In this document: piece by piece, positions 1 through 7,163 of the stretch
Numbering within the stretch: the stretch's first letter is position 1
How the letters are laid out: every line of letters begins with the position of its first letter
The notes under the pieces: generated by a model
The model's input: only the letters and a program-made list of their open reading frames with translations
Databases searched by the model: none
What the model was told of the DNA's origin: nothing
DNA from: an uncultured Collinsella sp.
Lineage (GTDB): Bacteria > Actinomycetota > Coriobacteriia > Coriobacteriales > Coriobacteriaceae
DNA: 21,686 bases
Assembly (NCBI GenBank): GCA_902489515.1
Contig: CABUAL010000002.1
Coordinates: forward strand, 1 to 21,686
Reading direction: 5' to 3'
Program-made: the position numbers and the translations under genes

Positions 1-27
1 CTTCATTACTCCAACGACGAATTCTAG
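1..27 (+). CDS. Possible 3' end of an upstream gene (last 8 codons)
   Basis: Read from base 1, the frame gives LHYSNDEF and then a TAG stop at 25-27. Two perfect palindromes follow at once, as expected after the end of a gene. Eight residues are too few to name a family. A transposase or integrase tail is possible but is only a guess. The real reading frame cannot be proven from this window. Confidence 0.3.
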   Translation, partial: LHYSNDEF

Positions 28-36
28 GCGGTGTCC

Positions 37-79
37 CCTCCCTTTCAAGAAAGGGAGGAGGCGGGGCATGCCCCGCCTC
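37..79. repeat. Two abutting perfect 22-bp palindromes
   Basis: Bases 37-58 form a perfect inverted repeat (arms like CCTCCCTTTC around a tiny AA centre). Bases 58-79 form a second one centred on GGGGCATGCCCC. They share base 58. Either could fold as a very stable RNA hairpin just after the stop codon at 25-27. Neither is followed by a run of T on the plus strand, so they are not classical terminators. They could be a processing or barrier structure, or the end of a mobile element. Confidence 0.6.
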
Positions 80-111
80 TTACACCACATCTCTGTGCGC
101 TACCAAAAACT

Positions 112-147
112 GAAAGGGGCTTGGAAAACTGTTTCCAAGCCCCTTTC
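112..147 (-). terminator. Intrinsic terminator of the ATPase gene
   Basis: A 16-bp perfect stem (112-127 with 132-147, GAAAGGGGCTTGGAAA type) with a 4-base loop. Read on the minus strand, it follows directly after the TAA stop at 148-150 and is itself followed by AGTTTTTGG, a U-tract. It therefore ends the minus-strand transcript of the 148-1530 gene. On the plus strand the tail is CTTTCTTATA, so some bidirectional activity is possible. Confidence 0.8.
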
Positions 148-1530
148 TTATAGTAGTCGCTCGAGCCCAACAAGCCTCACGCTGCCTGTTTGAGCCGCTC
201 TATTTTGACACGCTTTGGTAAATCCACTCTTGCTAAACAAGTAGTACTGTTTGATCGACCGGCCCAGCAGCGCCCCGCGCCGCTCGAGTGTTTCAAGAAC
301 GTCAGTATCTACAGGCTCGTTTCTCCATTTGCACTCGCCAACGATGAGCTCCCCATCGGCGTCCTCAAGCACAACGTCAATCTCTTCTTGCCGGCGCGTG
401 TTCGGGTTCGTGCCCCACCAAGAGCCGATTGCCTTGGGCAGCACATCCAGCTCGCTCTCAACAACCTGCCGCATCAACCACTGGCGGCACACTTCTTCAA
501 ATGAGGGACCCACAAAGGTGGACAAATCATGCTTGGCGATACGCGCGGCCACAGCGGCTCCGAGCCCCTCCTCAATTGTTCCCGCGTACTGTGGAACAAA
601 CCGATACCAAAACCTAAACAAGTTGTCGCAGATCCGATAGATTACTTGACGTTTTGTTGCATTTACAACAGGCGTGACGCGCTCAACGATTCGCAGCTCG
701 ATCAATGCGTCGAGCAGTCGCGCGACCTGTGGCGTTGCGAGGTGGGTAACATCGGCAATCTCTTTGGAGCGTACATAGCCGTTGGCAATGGCGGTTATGA
801 CGGCATTGTAGATAGCTGGGCTGCGGACCTCTTGCAGCAGATAGTTCTGGGGTTCGGCATACAAAAACGCATCTTGACGCAATAGCGCATGTTCAAGGTT
901 CCATTGAGTGGAACGCGTGCCATCGAGCTGCGATAGATAGAGCGGCATCCCGCCAACAACGGAATACAGCTCGATGACCCGTTCGATGGGTGCATCGGGA
1001 AGCATGAGCGCCACGTCAAAGATGGTGAAGGGGTCAATGCGCAGCTGCATGGTGCGGCGCCCATAAAGAGGGCTTTGGTGTCCTAGTACCTGGTGTTCCA
1101 TAAAGCTCATGGACGATCCGCAGAGTACGAGGAACAGCTTGCTCGTGTCTTTATGTCGATCGATAAGTGTTTGCAGGCACGACGAGACGCCCGGGTCGCT
1201 CTCGGCGAGGTAGGGATACTCGTCAATAATCAGAACGATTCGCTCTGTCTTGGCGTGTTCGAAGACGGATTCGAGTGCAACCTGGATAGAGGGGAACGCT
1301 GCTCTTGCGGCGCTATTGTCAAGTATCTCGCGGCTGAGCAGCGCGAGGTTTTCGCTTGCAACGGTTTGCTGCCCGGTAAAGAAGATCACATGGGGTTTGC
1401 CCTGTGTAAAGACGCGAAGCAGGCTGGTTTTACCCACGCGACGCCTTCCATAGACTACGGCAAACTGAAAGGAACCCTTTTGATAGGCGGTTTCCAGGGA
1501 TTCAAGCTCTTCCCGACGTCCAACAAACAT
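148..1530 (-). CDS. ATP-binding protein, archaeal-type ATPase_2 with C-terminal DUF234/PD-(D/E)XK-like domain
   Basis: A 460-residue P-loop ATPase. It begins MFVGRREELE, the usual start of this family. Walker A is GRRRVGKTS at residues 28-36, Walker B is VLIIDE at 99-104, and a sensor-like CGSS lies at 137-140. A winged-helix region spans about 240-290. The C-terminal part (about 340-460) carries EEID (382-385) and GECKW (398-402), the D...ExK pattern of a restriction-endonuclease-like fold, as in DUF234. The length is normal for the family. The start is ATG at 1530-1528 with GAGG about 6 bases upstream. These ATPases are widespread in archaea and gut bacteria and their role is poorly known; a nucleic-acid function is inferred from the nuclease-like fold. 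The gene has its own terminator (112-147) and a repeat-rich upstream region (1541-1588) that suggests tight local control. Confidence 0.9.
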   Translation of the reverse strand: MFVGRREELESLETAYQKGSFQFAVVYGRRRVGKTSLLRVFTQGKPHVIFFTGQQTVASENLALLSREILDNSAARAAFPSIQVALESVFEHAKTERIVLIIDEYPYLAESDPGVSSCLQTLIDRHKDTSKLFLVLCGSSMSFMEHQVLGHQSPLYGRRTMQLRIDPFTIFDVALMLPDAPIERVIELYSVVGGMPLYLSQLDGTRSTQWNLEHALLRQDAFLYAEPQNYLLQEVRSPAIYNAVITAIANGYVRSKEIADVTHLATPQVARLLDALIELRIVERVTPVVNATKRQVIYRICDNLFRFWYRFVPQYAGTIEEGLGAAVAARIAKHDLSTFVGPSFEEVCRQWLMRQVVESELDVLPKAIGSWWGTNPNTRRQEEIDVVLEDADGELIVGECKWRNEPVDTDVLETLERRGALLGRSIKQYYLFSKSGFTKACQNRAAQTGSVRLVGLERLL

Positions 1531-1540
1531 GATGTGCCTC

Positions 1541-1588
1541 GCTCATATACGTATTACTAACATATATATTACTAACACTTATATGAGC
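1541..1588 (-). promoter_or_regulatory. Repeat-rich promoter/operator upstream of the ATPase gene
   Basis: A 9-bp inverted repeat (GCTCATATA at 1541-1549, TATATGAGC at 1580-1588) encloses two direct copies of TATTACTAACA (1552-1562 and 1567-1577), 15 bp apart start to start. On the minus strand these read TGTTAGTAATA and contain -10-like TAATAT/TAATAC. The block lies 10 bp upstream of the ATPase start codon, so a protein bound here would control that gene. That it is an operator is an inference from position and symmetry. Confidence 0.5.
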
Positions 1589-1632
1589 AACTTTTCACCC
1601 GTCAATCGGATGGCAAAGAAATGACAGCGTTT

Positions 1633-2991
1633 CTACTTAACGTGGCGCTTGAGTCTGGCATAGTCCTGAACCTGCTTTTTGCGCTTGGCGTTGAGGAGGT
1701 TGTTGAGGTCGAGCTTCTCGGCGGTGCAGCGTTTGAGTAGCTCGGAGCTGTCAAAGCCGTTTGACTCAATGTCTTCATCCAGATCGTGCTTGAGCTTGGT
1801 CCATTTGTTGAGCTGCGAGCGCACGTAGGCCGCGGGACGTTCTATTTCGTTGGCGATGTCGCGTACGCCGGCGCCCGTTCCAAACAACTCGCGTATCTTT
1901 GCCGTCTCCTTGCGCGTGCGCTCGTTTTTGGCATCGGTCTTGCATCGATCGCTGCAATAGTGCCGTTTGACGCCACGATGCCCGGCAAGTGAGTAGGCGC
2001 GTCCGCACTGCTCGCAATAGCCAATTTTGACGGTGCTCAGCTTACGCGAAAAATCAAACCAGAGCCATGAGAGATAGCTGTCAAAGGAGAGGAACCCTGT
2101 GGACTCGTTGCCCTGGAACACATCCACGTGCGCGCCCGAGAGATGCGAGATCACGAGCGCCTGTACCAAAGCGGTGAGTGCATCGCGGTCATCGTTGTCA
2201 AGTTCTTCGCGGCGCTCCTGGATATCTGCTTGAGGGTCGATTGCATAGAAGCTCTCCTCGCTATTGTTAACCTTGAGTCGCGCTGAAATCTCCAAGCTGG
2301 AGTCTTCGTCCATGTAGAACATCGCCTGCAAAACACTGAAGTCATTGGCGGTGAGCTCGTGTTCAAAAGAGAGCACGTTGAGTGCAACGAGGGATTCTTC
2401 CTCGTCGATCATAAACATAAAGGCGTAGAAATATCCCGCATCGGATTCGATTTTGCGCACGATAGGCAGGCTTTTGAATGAGTCGGTATAATCTCCGCCC
2501 GCCCTCAGGATAGTGGTGTAGATCTTGAAGGATGACCCGTTTGCCGCGCAGGTCACCACTGATTTCTCGATTCTTTCCAATGCAGAGACCTTTGCGATGG
2601 TGCAGCTCCCGTTGAGGTATTCCTGGATGCGCATGGCAATAAGTGCTGCCATCGCGGCATTGGCCCAATCGCGTACGGATTCTATTGCGTGCTTGCCAAA
2701 AAGCGGCCCGGTCTGTTCGGCGTAATCAAGTACGCTAAAGAGGCTTGCGCGGAAGGGCTGCTCTTTAACGGCGGTGGGTTCGATGCATGATGCCAGCCTG
2801 ATCAGATCGGCATGGCGCTCGCTGTGTGCGGGTCCTTCGTTGCTTTTGCTGCCGGCCAGCTCGGTGGGCATGTAGAGTTCAAAGACAAGCTGGGCCTCGC
2901 CAACGGGCCTATTGGGTTCGTTCTCTATGAGGTTGACTTTCTTAAACGGAATCGAACCTTCAACGGTGCGTATTTGGGAGAACTCAAACAT
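1633..2991 (-). CDS. Hypothetical protein with C-terminal zinc finger and HTH-like segment
   Basis: A 452-residue protein that I do not recognise as a named family. The N-terminal 320 residues look globular, with no membrane segment or signal. The C-terminal part has a CxxC...CxxxC cluster (C326, C329, C346, C350) in the context YCEQCG...RHYCSDRC, typical of a small treble-clef or CGNR-like zinc finger. A basic stretch follows, then a predicted helix-turn-helix around 364-397 (IRELF...VRDIANEI...AAYVRSQLNKW). DNA binding is therefore likely. The start is ATG at 2991-2989 with AGGGG about 6 bases upstream. It lies 102 bp upstream of the ATPase gene on the same strand. The repeat block between them suggests that the two are not simply co-transcribed. 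It is divergent from the zinc-ribbon gene at 3131. Confidence 0.75.
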   Translation of the reverse strand: MFEFSQIRTVEGSIPFKKVNLIENEPNRPVGEAQLVFELYMPTELAGSKSNEGPAHSERHADLIRLASCIEPTAVKEQPFRASLFSVLDYAEQTGPLFGKHAIESVRDWANAAMAALIAMRIQEYLNGSCTIAKVSALERIEKSVVTCAANGSSFKIYTTILRAGGDYTDSFKSLPIVRKIESDAGYFYAFMFMIDEEESLVALNVLSFEHELTANDFSVLQAMFYMDEDSSLEISARLKVNNSEESFYAIDPQADIQERREELDNDDRDALTALVQALVISHLSGAHVDVFQGNESTGFLSFDSYLSWLWFDFSRKLSTVKIGYCEQCGRAYSLAGHRGVKRHYCSDRCKTDAKNERTRKETAKIRELFGTGAGVRDIANEIERPAAYVRSQLNKWTKLKHDLDEDIESNGFDSSELLKRCTAEKLDLNNLLNAKRKKQVQDYARLKRHVK

Positions 2992-3130
2992 TGTTACCCC
3001 TGTCTTTGGCTGCAGATTTAATAGCGTAGCACGTTTAGGAAAATTACCCGGTCAAAATCTCTATATCGGATAAACGACAAACCGTATCTTGTGATCGTCA
3101 AGAAAAGGGGTAACGAGAAAGGACCCGATT

Positions 3131-3748
3131 ATGCATTGCAAACAGTGTGGAGCAGAGATTAACGACGGCGCCAAGTTCTGCGGCGTGTGCGGAACGCCTA
3201 CGGTCGCGGCTGCGGCCAGCACAGCGGGAGATGCGATTTACGTCGAGGCCCGGCCAATTGAGAGCCAGTCTGTCGAGGCTCAGTTTCAAGCGGCGGAGGA
3301 TGCAGAGGACGCTTCTTGCCTGCAAGATTCACTTCGCGAGTCCATCGGGTCCCTTGCGCGAGCGTCGGTGATTTCGTTGCTCTATGTGCTCTTTTTCAAT
3401 TACGTGCTGGGAGGTGGCTCGCTGGGGCTCGACTATATGATTCCGCTGGCGCTGCTTCTGATTGGTCCCTGGAAGGTGATTATCTCGCTGTACCGCAGCG
3501 GTGTAAGGCTTCCCTTTGTCTATGGTGGCGGCATTATCGGTATCACGTTTATGCTAATCGAGCTTGTGGTTCTCGTGGGTCTTCCTGTCGTGGTTCTGAT
3601 GCTTTTTTACTGGTTGGGCAGCGTGATTCACGGAGCGGTTCCGGTTGTTCCCGAATTAGCACCGATGACGATGGTGGCACTTTGGCCTATCGTCTCGGTT
3701 GCCAACATCATCTTCAAGGCAATCAAGCTGCACATGGCTCGCGCCTAG
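3131..3748 (+). CDS. Zinc-ribbon membrane protein
   Basis: A 205-residue protein. It starts with a zinc ribbon (C3, C6, C17, C20; CKQCGAEI...AKFCGVCG), followed by an Ala/Glu-rich linker to about residue 70. Four or so hydrophobic segments follow (about 76-94, 101-120, 132-164, 179-199), so the ribbon probably faces the cytoplasm. This architecture is common in uncharacterised gut Actinobacteria and Firmicutes proteins; no enzyme motif is visible. The start is ATG at 3131 with GAAAGGA at 3116-3122. It is divergent from 2991 and 149 bp upstream of a second ribbon-membrane gene with a near-identical ribbon, which suggests a related role. Confidence 0.8.
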   Translation: MHCKQCGAEINDGAKFCGVCGTPTVAAAASTAGDAIYVEARPIESQSVEAQFQAAEDAEDASCLQDSLRESIGSLARASVISLLYVLFFNYVLGGGSLGLDYMIPLALLLIGPWKVIISLYRSGVRLPFVYGGGIIGITFMLIELVVLVGLPVVVLMLFYWLGSVIHGAVPVVPELAPMTMVALWPIVSVANIIFKAIKLHMARA

Positions 3749-3839
3749 CAAGTAGCCCGTCGCATGCCTTCCGCGTGGGGTCAGGCGAATTTGAAAGGTG
3801 AAGGAAAAGGTTTACAGTCGAGCAAATTGTTCCTGGGCC

Positions 3840-3868
3840 TTTACTGTTTGCAGGCTGCGGGCTATCGT
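3840..3868 (+). promoter_or_regulatory. Possible promoter of the 3898 gene
   Basis: TTTACT (3840-3845) and TATCGT (3863-3868) are separated by 17 bp and lie about 30 bp upstream of the start codon. The match to the sigma-70 consensus is moderate. No clear terminator was seen between this gene and 3748, so read-through from upstream is also possible. Confidence 0.3.
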
Positions 3869-3897
3869 TTCGATATGCTGAAGTTCTAGGGGGATTT

Positions 3898-5391
3898 ATG
3901 TACTGCGCAAGCTGCGGGGCAAAGATCAAAGACGGGGCGCGATTCTGTTCCGCATGCGGAAAACCGTTGGATGTGGATGATGCGCCGGCGAATGCTCAGC
4001 AGTCGCTTCCTTCAGGTACACCAAAGGCGTCTGCTGATAGAAAAGCGACAAGCGATCCTGCTGCATCTCGCATAGAGAGCGCTTCTCCGGCGCCCTCTGA
4101 TCATATGTCCTTTGCGGCCTTTATGATGCAGCGTCGGCAGATCGGCCGTTTTGCTGTGCCTACGTTTGTCACCATTCTTGCAGCAATCATCTTTACCGCT
4201 GGTGTCGCTTACGCCCTGGTCAAAGCTTACGAAGCCTTTGTGCTGCCTCAAACGCAGCAGCAGGAGCAGCCGGCTGCAGTCGAGAAGAAGTCGTCTAAAA
4301 AGAAGGTCGCGGCAACAAACAAGAAAGCACGCAGGGCTTACGAGGGCGTGGTTGCGCGTTACGAGGACTTTGCGAGCTATTGCGAGCGGAAGGGGGCTGG
4401 TGCTGCCAGCTACGACGACTGGGCCCAGGGACGCGGTGATGATTCTGGACTGGGGCAGATATTCGTTTATAACAACCAGACTGCCCCCGGCTTTTTAAGC
4501 TACTACTATGCTTTCGATGATTTGAATGGCGACGGAATTGACGAGCTGCTTGTTGGGTCTGTCGATGCGCAGAACGATATTTCGGCGATTGTGGGTGCCT
4601 ACTGCTTTGTTGATGGAGCGGCCGTTTCGGTTATGCCTTCGTCAGAGATGGTAGAAGGCTCCAGCAATATGACAAATCAGTATGACGGTTTTATTGCTCA
4701 GGGTGAGAGCCAAGTCATTACTGTCTGTAAGGACGGCATCGTTAAATTTACTTGTAGTCAGGATTGTAGCCAGGCAGATTTCTATATTTCGCTTACTGCA
4801 AAGGGTCCTGAGGTCGTAGACGCGGCGCAAATTCAAAATAAGGAATTCGATAGGCAGAATGGCGTCTACTTGGTGAGGACCGTTGAGGATGCTGGCAAAC
4901 CGCAGGAGTCGATGGTCCAGGGGCGTGAGGAAGCGTGCAAAATTCTTGACGAGCTCGCCGGGAAGTATCCGGAGGCCGACATTGAAATGCCATCCGCAAG
5001 CAGCGATATGTGGAAGGCATTCAAAGGGGCGGAGCCTTCGGAGAGCTCTTTGAAGGACGGTTCTGGCACTGCGGACGATCGATCTGGCGCATCTCAAGCA
5101 CCATCTGAAGCGGCATCCGATAGCAGCGACGATGGGGAGGCCGCTGCGCGCGGCGATGGCGTGATCGCCGACATGGATGCGTTCATTGCAAACGCCAAGC
5201 GCGAGTTGATTGTGCCAGATGACGCCTCTATTACGTTCAAGGTCGCTGATAAGCCAAACTATTGGGAGGGGGCGGCAACGTACGTTTGGTACGTCGAGTT
5301 TTATAAAGACGGAAAGGTCGTAGCGTCTGCGGAATGCGGCTCTGAAGGGTACCCATGTCGGTCGATTATGGCCTATCACGAGAGCCGGTAA
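3898..5391 (+). CDS. Zinc-ribbon, single-pass membrane protein with large C-terminal extracytoplasmic region
   Basis: A 497-residue protein. The N-terminal zinc ribbon has C3, C6, C17 and C20 (CASCGAKI...ARFCSACG). A disordered linker (about 22-80), one membrane helix (about 85-110) and a Gln/Lys-rich stretch (117-145) follow. The rest is probably outside the membrane. DLNGDGIDELLVG (208-220) is an FG-GAP/EF-hand-like loop that usually binds calcium. A Ser/Asp-rich linker (about 377-420) leads to a last small domain (about 424-497). The start is ATG at 3898 with AGGGGG 5 bases upstream. It pairs with the upstream ribbon gene by domain design. A sensor or envelope role is an inference; no catalytic motif was seen. 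Confidence 0.8.
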   Translation: MYCASCGAKIKDGARFCSACGKPLDVDDAPANAQQSLPSGTPKASADRKATSDPAASRIESASPAPSDHMSFAAFMMQRRQIGRFAVPTFVTILAAIIFTAGVAYALVKAYEAFVLPQTQQQEQPAAVEKKSSKKKVAATNKKARRAYEGVVARYEDFASYCERKGAGAASYDDWAQGRGDDSGLGQIFVYNNQTAPGFLSYYYAFDDLNGDGIDELLVGSVDAQNDISAIVGAYCFVDGAAVSVMPSSEMVEGSSNMTNQYDGFIAQGESQVITVCKDGIVKFTCSQDCSQADFYISLTAKGPEVVDAAQIQNKEFDRQNGVYLVRTVEDAGKPQESMVQGREEACKILDELAGKYPEADIEMPSASSDMWKAFKGAEPSESSLKDGSGTADDRSGASQAPSEAASDSSDDGEAAARGDGVIADMDAFIANAKRELIVPDDASITFKVADKPNYWEGAATYVWYVEFYKDGKVVASAECGSEGYPCRSIMAYHESR

Positions 5392-5466
5392 CTTTAACCG
5401 AGCCGTTTTGGCATTACAGCGCGCGCAGCTCTTATACCTTTCCCCTTGTTCCATCCGACGAGTTTA

Positions 5467-5489
5467 GTTACGGCTAAAACGGCCGTTAC
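5467..5489 (+). other. Hairpin abutting the tRNA-like locus
   Basis: GTTACGGC (5467-5474) pairs with GCCGTTAC (5482-5489) with a single T-T mismatch and a 7-base loop. It ends at the base before the tRNA-like sequence starts. It could be a processing signal or a remnant of a terminator. Confidence 0.4.
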
Positions 5490-5579
5490 GAAGAGCTGAC
5501 CGAGAGGCCGAAGGCACTCGCCCGCTAAGCGGGTATGCCCCAAAAGGGTATCTGGGGTTCGAACCCTCCCGGTTCTTCG
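5490..5579 (+). tRNA. tRNA-Ser(GCU)-like, atypical and probably degenerate
   Basis: The sequence matches the bacterial tRNA-Ser plan: acceptor 5490-5496 with 5572-5578, T8 and G9, a D-arm with GAGAGGCCGAAGG, an anticodon arm 5517-5533 with anticodon GCT at 5524-5526, a long variable arm (TGCCC/GGGTA around 5536-5550), TTCGAAC T-loop, and discriminator G5579. CCA is not encoded. Several positions are abnormal. Position 33 is C (5523) in place of the near-invariant U. The first D-stem pair is A-C. The T-stem has a mismatch and a G-U pair, and two extra bases (CG, 5570-5571) sit before the 3' acceptor strand. The anticodon arm can refold as CCCGC-TAA-GCGGG. It is likely a pseudo-tRNA or a tRNA-like RNA with another role. 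Confidence 0.6.
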
Positions 5580-5621
5580 TCAGTTGACCAAAGGTGCGAC
5601 ATTATTACCGCTCATCGGGGG

Positions 5622-5658
5622 TGGCTAAATGAGATGACTTGAGGGCTATAATTAGCCA
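5622..5658 (+). promoter_or_regulatory. Promoter region of the SPFH operon with flanking inverted repeat
   Basis: A perfect -10 hexamer TATAAT lies at 5647-5652; no good -35 is visible 16-18 bp upstream. TGGCTAA (5622-5628) and TTAGCCA (5652-5658) form a 7-bp inverted repeat that brackets the -10. Such symmetry over a promoter with a weak -35 fits control by an activator or repressor. That is inferred, not shown. Confidence 0.45.
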
Positions 5659-5665
5659 AGCTAAG

Positions 5666-5774
5666 TTGGGGACAGATTGAGGCGCACAGGCTTTCGATGC
5701 GCCTGTCGACTCGGCAGTTCGCAATTTATTAGACACGCGGAACGCGTGGTTTGGGATTAACGAAAGGAATCAGC
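5666..5774 (+). promoter_or_regulatory. Structured 5' leader of the SPFH operon
   Basis: About 110 bases between the -10 and the start codon. GGCGCA (5681-5686) can pair with TGCGCC (5699-5704), or ACAGGC with GCCTGT in an overlapping register, so two alternative hairpins are possible. A GGGGACAG core (5668-5675), as in the hairpin family elsewhere in the window, is present without its own flanking stem. The ribosome site GAAAGGAA is at 5762-5769. Confidence 0.35.
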
Positions 5775-7151
5775 ATGTCACTGTTCCATAGCGATAACGA
5801 AAAGGAAGAAAAGCACAGCGGAATTCTCGGTGCCTTTTCTGTCGACAATATCAAATGGGAGCCTGGCAACGACGAAGATGCCTCGCTTGTCTCATTCCGC
5901 TATCCCTACGAGGATTTTCCCAACGGGTCCTATCTTCAGGTTGCGCAATCGCAGATTGCCGTTTTTACCAACAATATGGGGGCGGGCAGTTCTACTGACG
6001 CTACGGGTGCCGGCGATTCTCAGGTAAGCGTGTTTGTCGGTCCGTGCAAGATCAAGCTCGACACGGGAGACAGCCGATTCGCCCCGTTTCGCAATGCCGC
6101 CCATTCGCTTACCGGCGGTAGCTCGGCGTTCCATTCCGTTGTGTACTTTATCAATACTAACTACATGAACGAGCTGCGCTGGGGCACGACCGAGCCCATC
6201 ATCGTCCAAGACCCTGAGGAAGACGTCAACATTCATGTTCGCGCCTTCGGTTTGTTTGGCGCACATATCGAGCAGAATGACTCGAGCCTGGTTCCCATTC
6301 AGGTGAGGAAGTTCCTCGTTAAGGTCGTGGGCACGCGAGATCGCTATACGCGAGAAGAACTTACTTCCTTTATGCGGGCAAAAATCCTTGAGTATGTTCC
6401 TGACCTGCTTGCCAAGGCGATTGTTGACCAGGAGGTTTCCGTTCTTAAAATTGCGACGCATCTGAGCGACTTCTCGTCTCAGATGCAGGGCAAGCTCGTT
6501 AACTATTTCGATGAGTTTGGTCTCACACTCGATAACTTCTCGTTCAACAGCATCAAGCCCTTCGAAGAGGACCTTGCCGCCATCAACGAGATGAAGATCC
6601 AGCGTAAGCGGAGCATTCTCGAGGCACAGGGTAACGCTGCCCAGATGGACATCGAGTCCGAGGCACTTGCCAGGAAGCGTGCGCGCGAAGGCTACAACTA
6701 TCAGCAGGAGCGCGGCATGGACGTAATGGAGAGTGCTGCGGGCAATGAGGGGAGTGCCGCATCGGGCCTCATGGGAGCCGGTATGGGACTCGGCATGGGC
6801 GTTGGCATGGGCGGTGCATTTGGAGCCGGCTTCTCCAACTTGGCCAACCAGACCATGGGCGCTGTTGCTCCCATGGTTGGAACGGCTTCCGCGTCCGCAG
6901 GTATGCAAAACGGTCCCGTATGTCCCAGTTGCGGAAACGTTAATCCGATGGGTGCTAAGTTCTGCCTGGAATGCGGACAAAAGTTCGAGCAGGGTGTTGC
7001 GTGTTTGGCGTGTGGGCATCTTAACCCGGTCGGTGCCAAGTTCTGCCTTGAGTGCGGGAACCGGTTGACCTCGCCAAGGTGCCCGAGCTGCGGAGCCGAG
7101 TTGCCCGAAGGGACCAAATTCTGCCCCGATTGTGGAACTAAGATCCAATAA
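5775..7151 (+). CDS. SPFH/band-7 domain protein with three C-terminal zinc ribbons
   Basis: A 458-residue protein. Residues 20-280 match the SPFH group that includes B. subtilis YdjI: an N-terminal FSVDNIKWEP segment, the core with VFVGPCKIKLDTG, and a helical part ending in FEEDLAAINEMKIQRKRSI. A charged helix (about 270-315) is followed by a Gly/Met-rich linker (331-353). Three CxxC...CxxC zinc ribbons follow (C383/386/397/400, C410/413/424/427, C436/439/450/453). SPFH proteins form oligomeric scaffolds at membranes; the ribbons probably mediate protein contacts. The start is ATG 5775 with GAAAGGAA upstream. An in-frame TTG at 5751 lacks a ribosome site. It is the first gene of the operon and 12 bp upstream of a membrane protein. 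Confidence 0.88.
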   Translation: MSLFHSDNEKEEKHSGILGAFSVDNIKWEPGNDEDASLVSFRYPYEDFPNGSYLQVAQSQIAVFTNNMGAGSSTDATGAGDSQVSVFVGPCKIKLDTGDSRFAPFRNAAHSLTGGSSAFHSVVYFINTNYMNELRWGTTEPIIVQDPEEDVNIHVRAFGLFGAHIEQNDSSLVPIQVRKFLVKVVGTRDRYTREELTSFMRAKILEYVPDLLAKAIVDQEVSVLKIATHLSDFSSQMQGKLVNYFDEFGLTLDNFSFNSIKPFEEDLAAINEMKIQRKRSILEAQGNAAQMDIESEALARKRAREGYNYQQERGMDVMESAAGNEGSAASGLMGAGMGLGMGVGMGGAFGAGFSNLANQTMGAVAPMVGTASASAGMQNGPVCPSCGNVNPMGAKFCLECGQKFEQGVACLACGHLNPVGAKFCLECGNRLTSPRCPSCGAELPEGTKFCPDCGTKIQ

Positions 7152-7163
7152 GGAGAAACAAAG

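Noticed and set aside
5751..5774. TTG start eight codons upstream of the SPFH start
   Set aside because: It has no ribosome site, and the strong site GAAAGGAA lies inside this stretch at the right distance for ATG 5775.
4642..7148. Minus-strand frames opposite the 3898 gene and the SPFH gene
   Set aside because: The plus-strand proteins contain recognisable zinc ribbons, a membrane helix and the SPFH domain; the opposite frames have none.
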